Counted from the stretch's first letter, positions 1 to 12,779 are shown. The stretch is DNA of 64,000 bases from Corythucha ciliata (GCA_038030265.1 CM075940.1:28558940-28622939), one strand, 5' to 3'. Notes: generated from the sequence alone by a model not told the origin. Numbers and translations are program-made.

Positions 1-599
1 TGATAGTCATGGGAAAGTCGAGAAACATGGGATCAACCGGACCTTTTCACACCCTGTGCTCGTGGTTACTACTACGATGAATTACCGACTCGGGTGCTTC
101 TGGATAAGTCAGGGTGCACCCTGTGACGTGACCTTATATTATTCATTGACGCACCATGTACCCCTATCCCAACCCTACGAGAATATTACTTTTGTGTTCA
201 ATTATTGAGCCTAATCGAAGGTATCCGACTATATCAAAGGGCCGGATCTTGCTTTTCGCCGCCCCGGGGCTAATTTGTTTTTGCCGCCCCATGCGGTTAC
301 CCCCCCCCCCCCGTTCAACTTCCACCACCTAGACTTGTCGTGGAGTCAAGAAAGTAACGAATGTTTTCTACGAGTTACCTACTAGAGGAAAACTATGTTT
401 CTTCAACCTGGCGAAAAAACCTTGAGTTGACGGCCACTCCAGAAAGATGACGTGTTGGCTTTTCGTGATGAACGCTTCAGGGAAACGCAGAGTCGGGGGC
501 CCCGGATTGTTCAGATTTCTGTTTCCCAACATGGGAACAAAGATACTCATCATCAATAGCGCTCAGCCATAGCCATTGAAAAATCGTACATTCGCTGTT
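1..599. other. Intergenic DNA, no gene seen
   Basis: No supportable coding region. The only notable structure is a run of about 13 C at 300-312. Short open frames here have no recognisable protein features. Confidence 0.6.
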
Positions 600-960
600 T
601 CCGGGGGCAACTTCACGACTATAAACGAGACTAAGTGCTAATTCGCGCTCAGCATTAAGACCAACCGCTCATTCACAGCCAAAATAGAGAAAATTCACGG
701 TTTCCAATGGCCACTTAGTGGCTGACATAAAGTGCTAATTAAATAAATTGCTAATTCGTGACTAAATCGAAAAAATCATATTGTCGACTAAAATGTGTGA
801 AAAGCGCTTATTGACAGATAAAGTTGAGAAAACTCCATTGACTGATAAAATTGAGAAAGCTGCTACAGCGAATAAAATTTAGAAAAAACGCTAATTCTTG
901 GCTAAAAGCGGAAAAATAGCTGGTTCATGGCAGGGCCATAGCCAGCCTTTGATTTAGGGG
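600..960. repeat. Degenerate ~30-bp repeat array, family R1
   Basis: This stretch repeats variants of a unit containing AAAATTGAGAAAA, then AGCGCTAATTC, then GCGGCTAA, at a spacing of about 30 bp. Copies are strongly diverged and interrupted. The same motif in this orientation occurs at 2340-2486, 3977-4170 and 15170-15310, and in the opposite orientation over 2 kb at 42960-44935. Open frames across it are repeat translations, not genes. Confidence 0.75.
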
Positions 961-1289
961 TGGGCCGCTTCACGTGAGCACAAGTCAGATGAATTACAAT
1001 GACTATTGCAGGCTTATATTCGGTGATGAGTCCCCAGAAAAAGATCTCGGTAATTTTTTAAACGTAGAACCCTTAAGTTAACTCGTCGACCTGGTAAGGA
1101 AACTGCGGTAATGTCGTCCCCCAAACTGGACTCTTCTGTCGTACAGACGAATGGCGGCTCCTTTTCAGGGACTTCCTGGCCTGCAAACTGTCAAGTCTGT
1201 ATTTAACACAAGCGTTCTACCAGCTCACAGGCGAAGATCGCATTTTCTGAGATCGCATGATGCCTGGTACTGAAGGAGGTCACGCGAAA
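961..1289. other. Intergenic DNA, nothing recognised
   Basis: Non-repetitive sequence between two degenerate repeat arrays. No coding or RNA gene signature seen. Confidence 0.5.
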
Positions 1290-2045
1290 TTGAGATTTTC
1301 ACGGAGCTTTGGCTTTTTGTTTGAATTTGAAAAAATATTTTTTTTCTTCCTATGAAATTGATCATTTCAACGAGCCAACCCATAAGATATTAGGTTTTAC
1401 GACAAACCTAAAACCTATGAAATTGGATTTTCAGCAAGCCTAAAAAAGTACAATCCCACGAAATAGGGGTTTTAGTTCTTCAGCGGGAAACGGCCCCCAC
1501 GAAACTAGCATTTTAGTCAGCCAAGGCGTGCAAAATTGGTTCTATAGCAAGCAAAATCCCACGAAATTTGCGTTTTAATTAGCAAAATCAGCTAACTTAA
1601 AGAACAAAATGTCGCGTAGTCGTGGAAATGCTTTGATTAGTGTGATAATCATGCTCAGCGAGTGAAATTTGAGATGTTCTTTTTTTTAATGAGAAAAAGC
1701 TCAAGAAATTGGGTTTTCAGCTACAAAAAGCCGCGAAATTGGATTTTCAGCAATAAAACAACCGCGAAATTATGGTTTCTGTGAGCCAGAACACTGAAAA
1801 TTGGTTAACATAGAAAAATCAGCGAAAATTTTTTTCGAGCGTGAAATAAACGAAAATAATTTCTAGTGAGTCAGACCTGCAAAAATAGGGGTTTAGTGCA
1901 CAAAATCCGTGAAATTGGTATCTTTGTATCACGCCATGCCGTGAAATTGTTTTATCAGCTGCAAAAATTAGTGAAATTTTCTTTTTCAGTGAGTGAAATC
2001 CAATAAATTGGTTTCTCATGGTGGATTTCACCACCGAGAGTTAAA
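1290..2045. repeat. Degenerate ~25-30-bp repeat array, family R2
   Basis: Variants of a unit resembling CACGAAATTGGATTTTCAGC followed by AAGCC or GAGCC recur from about 1290 to 2040, for example near 1420, 1510, 1700, 1740 and 1910. The opposite orientation of the same unit fills 12780-13450. The copies are too diverged to be a recent satellite. Confidence 0.7.
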
Positions 2046-2339
2046 GTTTGAATTACGTTAACTCAGTAATTTTGATGCATTTGATCAAAATTGATTTGAT
2101 TGCCAAACTCCCGGTGGTGGAATTCAACATTAGTGATCCAGACTCAAAAAGTAATTGTTTTTGCGAGAAAAATATTTTGAAAAACGGTTTGAATTATAGG
2201 GAACTTCACTTCGTTTTCGAGACTAGTGGATGGAGACGTCGGCAATAGCCTATCGAGGCCCATATGCGCAGTCCTTTTCTCTGAGCAAGCTTACGGGCAA
2301 GTCTACAAGGCAAGAACCGCTCAATTTTCGCTGTTCTGC
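2046..2339. other. Intergenic DNA, nothing recognised
   Basis: Spacer between repeat blocks. A 66-codon open frame at 2048-2248 shows no recognisable domain, and that length is expected by chance. Confidence 0.45.
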
Positions 2340-2486
2340 GGGCTATTACTCGGCTGAACGTTTTGAAAAACTCTAATATTCCCGGCTAAAATTGACAAAA
2401 AGCTCTCATTCGATGCTAAAATTGCGAAAATGAGTCAATTCGTGGTTTCTGATCCACGGCCAAAATTAAGAAAAAAAACGCTGGTG
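2340..2486. repeat. R1 repeat array, left of an inserted element
   Basis: R1-type units (AAAATTGAGAAAA / GCTAATTCG variants) run up to the left end of the inverted-repeat element at 2487. They resume immediately after its right end at 3977, so the element interrupted a pre-existing array. Confidence 0.65.
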
Positions 2487-3976
2487 TATACAGGGTGTAA
2501 CGGGAAAATGGGGCATAATTGAAATGGGTGATTCTACATCACATGTGGGTCAAAAATAACTACATAGACCATGGTCCGATTATTAACCGTTTGCGAGAAA
2601 ATCGCAGTTTTCCTGATTGTCAATGCATCAGGCGTTTTTTTCTAAAATCGGTCGGTATCTTAGCAACCATTAGTCCTAGGAAATTTGCAATGACACCGTT
2701 AGAAAGAGCACAAAATTTCCTTTCAGATGATCGTAAAGTTGGGGGTAGGTCGTGAAATTTGGACGCCCTTAACTCTCAGCTGAATAGCCGCTTCCTTGAA
2801 TTTCTTTATTCTTACTTGTTATTCAGCCAGCTGTCATTTTACTGACAGCTCTCGGAGGAAGAGTAGTACTTCAGGAAAAACTTCTACATTTATTAAGCTT
2901 TCAAATGACCTGCTTGGTTCGGGGCTTTGTCTCTATTCCTTTTGAGATACTGTACGAAATACTTTAAGCCTCTGTCTAAATCGTTTGGAAACGTATGTTT
3001 GCGTTTGGCATAGAACGGGAAAAATTCGTTTAAAAATATTTAAAAAATGCTCTTCACGTCACTCAGGTTGGTGAGGGATTTTCTACTCGGTTTTAAAATT
3101 GTATTCGCTCGTTTTTTTTTTGTTTTTTTAAAGGGTCGTTTGATTTAGCTGTTAGGGGTCATGTATTTGAGCCCCCGGCCTATGCAGTTGACTTTGAGTT
3201 TGACTTCCGCTGTCTGTTTCCACCGATCTCTACAAAATATCTGTCAAAGGAGAGAGTGGGAACGGTAGTGACTGTTGGCAGCCACCCTTGAATCCTACAG
3301 GTCAGAACCTCCAGGTTCTGCCGTTTCAAGCACTTAGTATCGCTTTTTTTTTGGATCTGGTCCAGCGAGGTAACCGGACTCAGCAGTCTTAACGGAGCAA
3401 AAATTCACCGAAAAGGTTTGCAAAGAGCTTTCGGAAGCAAATTGTTACCCGCTCGAGGACAATTGCGAACGTACGTTTCCAGACATTTTAGACGAGTTTT
3501 CAAGTATTTCGAACTGTATCTCAGAAGGAATAAAGACAAAATCCCGAACCATCAGGTCATTTGAAAGCTTAATAATTGTAGAAGTTTTTCATGAAGTCCT
3601 ACTCTTCCTCCGAGAGCTGTCAGTAAAATGACAGCTGGCTGAATAACAAGTAAGAATAAAGAAATTCAAGGAAGCGGCTATTCAGCTGAGAGTTAAGGGC
3701 GTCCAAATTTCACGACCTACCCCAACTTTACGATCATCTGAAAGTAAATTCTGTGCTCTTTCCAACAGTGTCCTTGAAAATTTCCTAGGATCAATGGTTG
3801 CTAAGATACCGACCGAGTATTGAAGAAAACGCCTGATGCTTCGAAATTCAGGAAAACTGCGATTTCTCAGAAACGGTTGATAATCGGACCATGGTCCAGA
3901 TAGTCATTTTTGACCCACATGTGATGTAGAACCACCCATTTCAGTTATGCCCCATTTTCCCGTAACACCCTGTATA
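2487..3976. mobile_element. Non-autonomous DNA transposon with ~515-bp terminal inverted repeats
   Basis: The left end TATACAGGGTGTAACGGGAA (from 2487) is the inverse of the right end, which reads CGTAACACCCTGTATA up to 3976. The inverted match continues inward for about 515 bp: 2487 to about 3006 against about 3462 to 3976. It includes shared landmarks such as the CCATGGTC palindrome and GACAGCTGGCTGAATAA. The arms differ by scattered substitutions and small indels. The ~450-bp middle holds no transposase and no convincing open frame, so this is a non-autonomous or internally deleted copy. Target-site duplication is unclear; TA is possible. Confidence 0.85.
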
Positions 3977-4290
3977 GATCCGGCAAATCCGCGACTAAAG
4001 TTGAGAAAAGCACTAATTCACGTTTAAAAGTTGGAAACATCACTCATTGGCGGCAAAAATTGAGAAAAAGCGTCAACTATCCGCTAAAATTGAAATAAAA
4101 ACACGCTTACTCACGGCGAAAATTAGGGAAAAGCTTTAGTTCGCTGCTAAAATCGAGAAAAAGCGGTCACCATGGGATCAAGTAAACAGCCATATTGGGG
4201 TTGAAAGAGCTACAGACATAAAATTGTTTTTGGAAGCGCCAAATTCGCGAAATTGGTCCTTAAAAAGTGCCAAAACACGAAATTATATTT
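3977..4290. repeat. R1/R2 repeat array continuing right of the inserted element
   Basis: Motifs such as GACTAAAGTTGAGAAAAGC, AAAATTGAGAAAAAGC and GCTAAAATCGAGAAAAAGC recur every ~30-45 bp to about 4170. R2-like units (CGAAATTGGTCC, ACACGAAATTA) follow to about 4290. Confidence 0.6.
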
Positions 4291-4742
4291 TATGGTAGAA
4301 ACAAGTCCTTGAATTCGGCACTTTGGGCAGCAAACATAGGATGATAAGGGACCTCGTAGAGATTTACGCTCCGAGCGTTGATAGATGGAGCGTGGAGGTC
4401 CACCAATATTGCATAATTCACTATGGGGCTGCGGCGGCTTCTTGTGAGCGTTCCTGGCGGTTCGTGGAGGAGCCTACGGGCACGGAGTATGAAATGACGG
4501 GGGGAAAAAAGAGAGAGAAAACAACATTTATTTTCTTTCTTTTCATCTCTTCTGGTTCAATTTGTCTTATCCCCCTCCCTCGCCTAAAAATATTTCCAAC
4601 ATTTTTCGGCCCCTCGAAATTTGCCGCCCAGGGCTACAGTCCCGGTTGCCCCCCCCCCCCAGATCCTGCCCTGCATCAAACCGTAAAAGAGATATCACGG
4701 CTGTTAGCAACGGAAAGTGGAAGTATAGCTCCCAAGGGGTAG
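4291..4742. other. Region upstream of the glutaminyl-tRNA synthetase gene
   Basis: This should contain the promoter and the first coding exon of the synthetase, but I could not identify either. A 139-codon open frame (4323-4742) reaches a stop at 4740 and shows no similarity to the synthetase N-terminus. A run of 12 C lies at 4649-4660. Confidence 0.4.
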
Positions 4743-7700
4743 GTGGTCGAAGAGGAAGCCCTGAGTCTAAATCGAAAAGCTTTGGCTCAAAGCCTTCAGA
4801 ATTTTGAAGTTAGCTGTGTTTCAAGGCATACGATCACCATGACGTTGGAAAAAAAATCGATAAAGATTGATAAACCACCAATAAATCAAAATCAGTCACT
4901 ACTTTTCAGATTTCGTCTCTTGGTTGTAATCCAAAGGACTTCAGCACGCTTTTGTTCTACTTGTCGTCCAAATTGAAGCCTCAAATTGCGAGTCACATCC
5001 CGTTCCTCGTTAAATACATAGCGAGTAAACAGCTCGAGAGCCCAGCAAGAATAGATGGTAAACCGATGGAATTAATATTCGATCTCCAATTTTTATTTTT
5101 ATTTTTTTTTTCATCCATTTATAAAGCGGCTTTGGAGCACTTACTTTCTAATGCTCACAAACCTCTTGACAGTGTCGCTTTCGACAGGGATTGCGGCATC
5201 GGCCTGGTTGTCACGCCTGAAGACGTTGAGAAAGCCGTTGAAAAGGCCATAAATAAGTACACGGCTCAAATTGTGGAAAAACGGTAAGTTTTTCCTCGTA
5301 AATGAATCGATTCAAAACATCAACAAACATTTTGATTCATCAGGTATCGATTCAATACCGGCTTGCTACTTCAAGAAGTTAGAAACAGTTTGAAATGGGC
5401 CGATTTTAAAGATGTTAAAAATGAAATCGATGTTCAACTTCTATTCATTTTGGGCCCCAAAACAGACGAGGACCGTCTTCCGGTGAAGAAAATGAAAGAG
5501 CTCACCAAATCAGAGCCGGCCGAGAAAAGTGGTTAGTAGCTAGTGGTTTATTGTCCGTAAAATACTTGAAAGTAATTGTTTGGTTTTAGCCGCCAAAGTT
5601 AATCGAGGAGTTGAAAATAGTTGCCTTACAATCCCTGACATGATTAGCAAATTATCGTTGCATAAACCAGGCGAGAATTTCAAAACTGACGGGTACGTGA
5701 TTACCCCAAACACTGAGAAATTAATGCAGGAGCACCTAAGAATTACTGGAGGGAAAGTAAGTCCATTGGTGTATATATATATTTTTAATTCTTTTTCAGG
5801 AATAAATTTCATTAAACCTGAGGGCGATTTCACAGGTTCGAACGAGATTTCCACCCGAGCCTAATGGAATTCTTCATATTGGTCACGCGAAAGCGATCAA
5901 TATCAATTTTGGGTACGCAGCGTGTCACCAAGGTGTTTGTTATCTTAGGTTTGATGATACGAATCCGGAAAAAGAAGAGGAAAAGTTTTTTAGGGGCATA
6001 ATGGACATGGTCCAATGGCTGGGTAAATACAATGAAATGACGATGAACAGTTCTTTGACTCGTCTTGCTTTTTAATAGGGTATACGCCGCACAAAATCAC
6101 CCATTCGTCCGATTATTTCGACCAGTTGTTTGAATGGGCCGTCCAGTTGATAAAACTTGGGCACGCTTACGTCTGCCACCAGAAACAGGAAGAAATGCAG
6201 GGGTTCAATGCTCCTCCTTCGCCATGGAGGAATCGGTCCGTCGAAGAGAATCTGAAACTATTCGAAGTACGTCCGTATCTCTCTTTTCCCGGCAGAATTC
6301 ATTCATTATTCTTGCGTGTATGTAGGATATGAGGCGAGGAAAATTTGAAGAGGGCGAATGCACCCTCAGAATGAAGATTACATTGGAAGAAGGCAAACAA
6401 GATCCAGTGGCCTACCGAATCAAATACTTGCCCCATCCTCGTACTGGGAACAAATGGTGCATTTATCCTACTTACGACTACACTCACTGTCTTTGTGATT
6501 CTATTGAGAATATTACTCACTCACTGTGTACCAAGGAGTTCCAGTCAAGGTGAGTTGAATGGAGTAAGAATATTTTTGGTTGGTTTTTTCAATTCGAGGA
6601 ATTATTTTAGACGATCTTCGTATTATTGGCTGTGTAATGCATTGAATATATATTGCCCGGTACAATGGGAATATGGACGTTTAAACATGAACTATACTGT
6701 GGTTTCTAAACGGAAAATAGCGAAATTGATAGACACAAATGTTGTGAAAGGTATGCTAAACGTGCTTCCCTTTTTTCATTTTACTATCATTTTTTTTTCC
6801 TTGAAAAGACTGGGATGACCCTCGACTTTTCACGTTGACCGCTCTTCGAAGGCGAGGATTTCCTCCTGAGGCCATCAACAGATTCTGCGCACAAATGGGT
6901 GTAACTGGGGCTCAGGCTGTGGTCGATCCTGGAATGTTGGATGCGTGCGGACGTGACGTTCTCAATTTGACTGCTCCTCGAACGATGGTGGTCATTGATC
7001 CTGTCGAAGTTGAAATAAGACCGGAAGTTGAGGAGGCGGTGTTTAGTGTTCCAGATTTCCCCGCTGAGCCAAATAAATCGAGCCACTGCGTTCAGTTTTG
7101 CTCGAAGATTTTTATTGATCAGTCTGATTTCAGGAAAGTAAGACTTGGTTTGGTTTTTTCTCGAAAGGATTTTTTTTATTTCTCCCGATTTTTTCAGGAT
7201 AGTGAACCTGGCTTTAAGCGTCTCACTGAAGACCAACCCGTCGGACTTCGATACACTCCATATCTCATCAAAGTAATTTCTCTGACTTATGAAGGTCAAT
7301 CTTTAAAGAAAATAGTCGCTGAGGCGGTCATCGTTACGAAAGACAATAAGCCAAAAGCTTTCATTCATTGGGTTGCGAAACCCGTTCCAGTCACAGTCCG
7401 GCTCTATAAAAATTTGTAAAAAGTTTTTCGACTGTCACCGTAAGCAGTGCGAACTTGAAAAACTCTTTCTGCTTCCAGATTCGCCCACAAACATCCTGAA
7501 GATACGAATGAAGTACCAAATGGCTTTCTTTCTGACGTTGTCAACGATTCTCTCGTTGAAAAGACTGCTCTGGCTGACAGCTCGATATTGTCTGCTTCGA
7601 AGCCCTGGATGAAGTTTCAGTTTGAACGAGTTGGATACTTCAGCGTCGATCCCGACTCGACTGATTCTAGTGTAAGGATTTTATCGTTTATTTTTGCATT

Positions 7701-7773
7701 GCGTTTTATCTGTCTCTTCTTTTAGGTGATTTTCAATCGTACTTTGAACCTGAAAGAGGACTCTGGGAAGTGA
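4743..7773 (+). CDS. QARS: Glutamine--tRNA ligase, cytoplasmic (multi-exon; first exon not placed)
   Basis: Charges tRNA-Gln with glutamine; class I synthetase, in animals part of the cytosolic multi-synthetase complex. Exons: 4743?-4808, 4910-5057, 5127-5283, 5344-5531, 5590-5756, 5836-6022, 6079-6266, 6326-6549, 6611-6750, 6809-7137, 7198-7415, 7479-7671, 7726-7773 (stop TGA). All introns are GT-AG and every phase joins. The N-terminal exons give the eukaryote-specific YqeY-like tRNA-binding region ([19 protein letters not shown]). The 5836 exon carries the nucleotide-binding HIGH motif in [17 protein letters not shown], and the 6611 exon carries the KMSKS-equivalent VSKRK. Exons from 6809 give the anticodon-binding beta-barrel, ending GYFSVDPDS and [13 protein letters not shown]. 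About 750 residues are accounted for, against ~775 in human. The 4743 start is an inferred acceptor; no in-frame ATG is present, so the first ~20 residues lie upstream. No frameshift or internal stop is seen. Confidence 0.97.
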
Positions 7774-7810
7774 TCATGTATTTGATTTATAAAATTGTTT
7801 CGATACTTTG

Positions 7811-7816
7811 ATTAAA
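7811..7816 (+). promoter_or_regulatory. Possible polyadenylation signal of the synthetase gene
   Basis: ATTAAA lies about 40 bp after the stop codon at 7773, a plausible variant polyadenylation hexamer. Position is the only support. Confidence 0.35.
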
Positions 7817-10800
7817 AGTAATATTTTCTGATCGAAATGCCGTTTACAGAACCTATTCGGGCTCTGTCAAAACTGAAACGATAAGAGGGGTGTCCCCTAT
7901 TGCCCTTACATACTTTAATTACTCGCTCTTCGGTCATACGCCGAAGAAAAACATTTAGTGCACTCGGACATCCATTTCTTCACACAGGATTATTGGTTAC
8001 GCTATAAGTGTAGTAGTCGTTGAAGGGGGCAGAATGAAGGTAATTCAAGTGCACAACTTCCAGCTCATTATTTAAGCTGTAGGAAACCCAGTTTCAGGAC
8101 TTTGGTATTTTTTTTTTTCCAAGTTCGACTGGCCGATGAGAAGAGGGGTGGTTAACAAGCCCAATCACGAGAGGGTGATTGTAATTATAGCCTCTACCCA
8201 GTATGAGGCAATGGACAACAGGAAATGGGAGCTAATTAATAGGTAGATGCTTGAAAAACGAAATTACGAAGGTACCTATGAAAAGTTTCAAGCCAATGAC
8301 GGTTCAAAATGGACGCGAATGGGCAAGCCTTGATCACACCTGATGGCAAATACGACGGGACGTTCTGTCCAAGTTTCCACCTCATCTTTATCTTAAAAAT
8401 TTCGCAATGAGTTTCATTGCCATTGAAGTTATGGTACGTAGGTGTAAATGCCAGGCAAAACAAATGAAACGTACTCTTTGGTTAAATAAATGATACAATT
8501 AAAAACACTAAATCAATAATATTAGTTAAAGTGGAACGTAATTGATTTATCCTGTATGCGGAGCAAAATCTTTTCAAGTTATAATTTTCTACGGACCCTA
8601 TCAAAGGTAAGAACAGTCATGATCCTATCATCAAGATTTAGTCGATGCCCACTCGTTTAACCGCCTCTTCAGTTCGCTACAGTTAAACGCCCTTCTACAT
8701 CGGAATCCACCGTCGCACAACTCGCTTTTGATTTTCATAATAGCAGCTCGTGCACCAATGGTGGAACGGGTCATGTTGAGACAATTGAGTTTTAAACTTA
8801 ATAGAGTTGAGTTTTACGCAGAGAGTCTTATTATTTAATATTTAACTGGAAGTAGGGGTATCCACACATTGAAAACATAAATGCTGGAATTATTGACTTG
8901 GATTAGTTGGGGTAAAATAAAAAATAATAAAATAGAGAGAGAAAAAAGAGAGAGGAGGCTGTTTAAAAGAGGAATGAGCTGAGAGCTGATGAGACTTGGG
9001 CTCTCGGGGTCGGCCCCGGTGGAGTGGGCGGGTCGGCTTGGGCCTGTGTGATTATGTTGGAAATAAAGACATCAACTCGTGACCGTCGTGGGTTCCTACC
9101 TGACACCTTGGCTAAAGCCAACAAACAACATCTACTCGAACAACCAACATCTTTCTATCTCTCACTCGCACTCACTTCTACCTCACTTCGTCCTGACCGC
9201 GGAAAGGTCAACTTCTCCCTCAAACACCCTCCCCCACCTCTCTCATCTTGACCAATACACTCCACTTAGCTATCTCACTTTTTCGCCTCATTTTATTTGT
9301 TCTAGTCGCGAAAGAGATCTTCCTGATATTCTTCGAGGAATTCTTTATTTCTCACCACCATAATAACGTGCGAACTCGACCCAAGACACTTCGTGTTCGT
9401 CGTGCCCAAAGTTCTTCAATTTTTCACAAAATTCTATTAAAACAAAAAAACGCCTTAAAACTCAGTAGCCAAGTCATAATCGACACTACGGATTCCACAA
9501 AAAAAGGAAATAAACCACCACGTTGTAACTAATCCAAAATTAGACCCTCAGGATTCAATGGTTGCAGGGCTGAAACCATCTAATCATAAAAATTGGAAGG
9601 AGATTGGACTCGAAAAATAAAGAATGAAAGAGAGAGAGAGATAAAGAGTGGACAAAACTGATAGTTCACGTCGGGAAGTTTACCTGTCCCTTGTGGCGTG
9701 TGGTCCTACAGCTCTATTCCTAGAGTTCGAGCATAATATAAAACGAGGGGGAGAGAAAAAAAGCGAACTTAGGAGCAAAGCAGAAGCTTTACAACTCGAT
9801 CGCACACCTGCCTCCTAAGGGTCTCAATTGTGCCCAAGGATATTGCCGCAGAGCCTCCACAGTCCCATTAAAATAAATGTTCGGTGTTCACCGCGAAACG
9901 GGAGTTTCTCGTATTTTTAAAATAATTTCAGAGCCTCAGTAAAGCTTAGAATGCCCCATTTGAACAGTTTTACCAATTCGTCTCAATCATCAATTTGTCG
10001 ATTACACTTTCCAATAGGTTAAACCAGTTTTTTCCCCTACACCAGCAGCTATGAGCCCCATGTTAATCCTGTTACTGCTCCAAAGGAGACGTGAAGATTC
10101 TAAACTGGTCTGTGTTTCTTGAACGTTGTCACCTTTCCAGCATTCTACAATTCTTTCAGTTGAATAGTTTTTCCCCTGTCGGTTTAATTTCGTATCAAGA
10201 CGTTTTAATCTCCTTATGTGGAAATTTCGGATTTTATTGCATGAAATAAAAACCTTATTTAAATAAATTTTCGATTTCTAAAGATACTAGTACTTACATA
10301 AATATAAATTAAATATGTATACAGTAATTATTCCCCTCAAAAAGCAGTTCTCCCATGTTTGGTTCCATGACGAAGTCATCATCAAGTCCTAGACGCATTC
10401 TTTATTCTCATAGACAATGAGATCGCGTACTACAACAATTTAAGACGACAGTCTCTAGGAATGTCTCAGTTTCACACAAACGAAACTCAGATCCCTTCTT
10501 GAACTTACGGCGTTCAAATGTAGGTATAGCTTAATGTTATAGAAAGTACGGTATCAGCGAAGGAAATGAGAAAAAAAAAGGCTTAGCAGAATAGAAAGTG
10601 TATTGGTGTGTGGTCATCTCTGTGTGTGGCCGTGCCACAATTATAAACCGTTTGTTAATCATTTAATAATTAGATATTATTTAATCTCTTTTTTTCAAAC
10701 CAATTATGAATGCAAAACTGCGCTATTAATCAAACCTCTTTACCGCTAAATGTTTTCTCTTTCCTTCTACAGTTTCCGCCTCAGTATATATGTACCCCCA

Positions 10801-11534
10801 CATCACTGGTCTTGAAAGCGCCTCGCATTTTTAGAAATGGAACGAATTGAAAGGCATTTTTCTTGTACATAGTTGTTTCGTTTGGATCGTTTCTATGAAA
10901 AATTAATATGCAAATGTAGCAACTGACCCGTCAAGCCTTTGACTAGTCTAACAGCAAGGCGGGCCCTATTTATGAGGAGCATAACATTTAAAAAATATAT
11001 ATTACTTGTTCGTGGGCCGCCTTCGGGACAACAGAAAATGAAATGGAGAGTGTGAGAGAAACGTGGTTGAGGAAAATGTGTAACGTCACAACTAATGAAC
11101 GGTAAAATAGTAGAAGGCAATAGCTGTGAAAAGACAAGAGAAAACAACCAGCCGCTTCTTGCCCACGAAGCTATTAAATGACATCGGCTCCTCAGCTGTG
11201 GTTTGGTCTCCATTCGAGCTTTCCGGAAGCGCTATTAGTGGGGAAGAGGGAAGGAGATGGGCAGGCAGATCGAATTGTACGGTGTTTAAGAGATATAATT
11301 GTTCGGTCGTCCCTATAGAGTTATTTTATGTTCCATTGATTTTAGTGTGAACGTAAATAATTCAATTGCTACACTTAGTTTTTCAAGTCTCAATCTTTTA
11401 CGATTTACTATTTTGCACCTATTATTTGCTTGATTTTTATTTTATAATTCTCATCACATATAAATATGTTTTTCAACTGGTTTCCTAGCCTATAAAGTCT
11501 CAATTAAGACGCCTCCATTACTTCACCTTTAGCA
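7817..11534. other. Long intergenic stretch, no gene identified
   Basis: No protein domain or RNA gene recognised. GA-rich sequence lies at 8930-8960 and 9630-9650. The 9000-9530 part is C/T-rich on the plus strand and stays open in several frames because of that composition. It follows an AATAAA-containing, GC-richer patch near 9000-9080 that superficially resembles a retroelement long terminal repeat, but no second copy is present to prove it. Confidence 0.45.
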
Positions 11535-11665
11535 CAGCTGGGCATCGTTACCCCAAAACTTTAACGTCGCTATATTGGTTGATCCGTAACGGCAAAAAAC
11601 TCCTTTGCTAGTTACTCGTTATTGAGATAGTCAAGTTAGCTACTCGTTACTTTTCCGGGACCAAT
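11535..11665. mobile_element. Possible end of a hAT-like DNA transposon
   Basis: CAGCTGGGCATCGTTAC at 11535, with internal repeats of the GTTACTCGTTA type (about 11610 and 11645), resembles the ends of many arthropod hAT and hAT-MITE elements. The matching opposite end was not found, so this may be a truncated relic. Confidence 0.3.
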
Positions 11666-12364
11666 CAGTTTGTATAGGGATCAATCACCACACCATATCG
11701 GGTGTAGTGCAAATGACTACGTCAGTACGCTGAACTCGTAGGACACCGAACCTGAAGTCTGTCAGGCGGACATCGAAGATTCGCCGTGAGTAATTTACCG
11801 GCCATACTCATTTCCTTCCGTTCCTTTGAATTCCTTCCTTTCTTGAATTACTCCCCTGTTGCACCACCCGGTGATGCCCTTCGCTAAATTCATGCATCAT
11901 CAATTGTAAATTGTTTTGGGAGAACGAGCGTTGTACATATAGATTTTGCTTTTAAACCATACGTCCATTCAGCCCCCCCCCCCCCCGTTTTCCTTGAAGC
12001 ATCTCCACAAGAGCCCACAATCGTACCACATAAGAACTGCTGTCTTAAATCACAACATAATGAGAGCTACTTTTCAAAAAGCGATGGTGCTATCTTATTA
12101 TGGTCAGCCTTAACCGTTCTATCCACTAACCTTGCTAGCTGACAATCTCCTCCTGAAACAAAAATAAAGCACATATTAGTAAGAAGTACGAAAAAACACT
12201 GTTTCTTGATTTCTTGTGTCAGAATCGTCCACCAGAAATTCTCCGGCTAGGCAAGAATTTCTACATCTCCTCTCTTCTAAAAGGTAATGGACAATGGTGT
12301 ATTATTATACCAACTTCACGGCAATCAATTGAGTAATTACTGAGCCTATTACCAGCTAATGGCA

Positions 12365-12395
<31 letters not shown>

Positions 12396-12779
12396 AAAAT
12401 ACTCACTTTAGGAGATTCTCGATTCCATAAGTTGGTCCAAAAGCCCTGTCTTCCCTCTCACGTTCGCACAGTTGAAACGAACACTTCGCGCTCACTAAGC
12501 CCGGTCACGCAAACCTGACAAAAAAATTAAATCTTTAAACAACGCAGAACAAGTAGAAAAATGGTAAAAAGGGGAGGGGGGCCCGTAGTGCCATGACAAG
12601 GCCATTTTGGTATTCGTCAAGGTTAAACTACCCTGGTCCTGGTCTTCCTCCGAAATTGGAAGGTGACCCCTCCCACGCCTTTTTTGACGTGGATCATCGA
12701 CAATAATTTCCGCAATACCAATATTTTTCAACATAAACTCTCTAAAAGAATGGTTGCTTGATTTCAAAACCTTCATTGC
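11666..12779. other. Intergenic DNA with homopolymer runs
   Basis: Contains 14 C at 11973-11986 and a run of about 26 T near 12366-12391. A 93-codon minus-strand frame (12495-12776) has no recognisable domain. Confidence 0.45.

Noticed and set aside
4323..4742. 139-codon open frame just upstream of the synthetase
   Set aside because: It has no similarity to the synthetase N-terminus, contains a poly-C tract read as prolines, and ends at a stop before the first supportable exon.
8772..9532. Possible LTR retrotransposon long terminal repeat followed by open frames
   Set aside because: There is a TG start, AATAAA and open C/T-rich frames, but no second LTR, primer-binding site or gag/pol motif could be shown.
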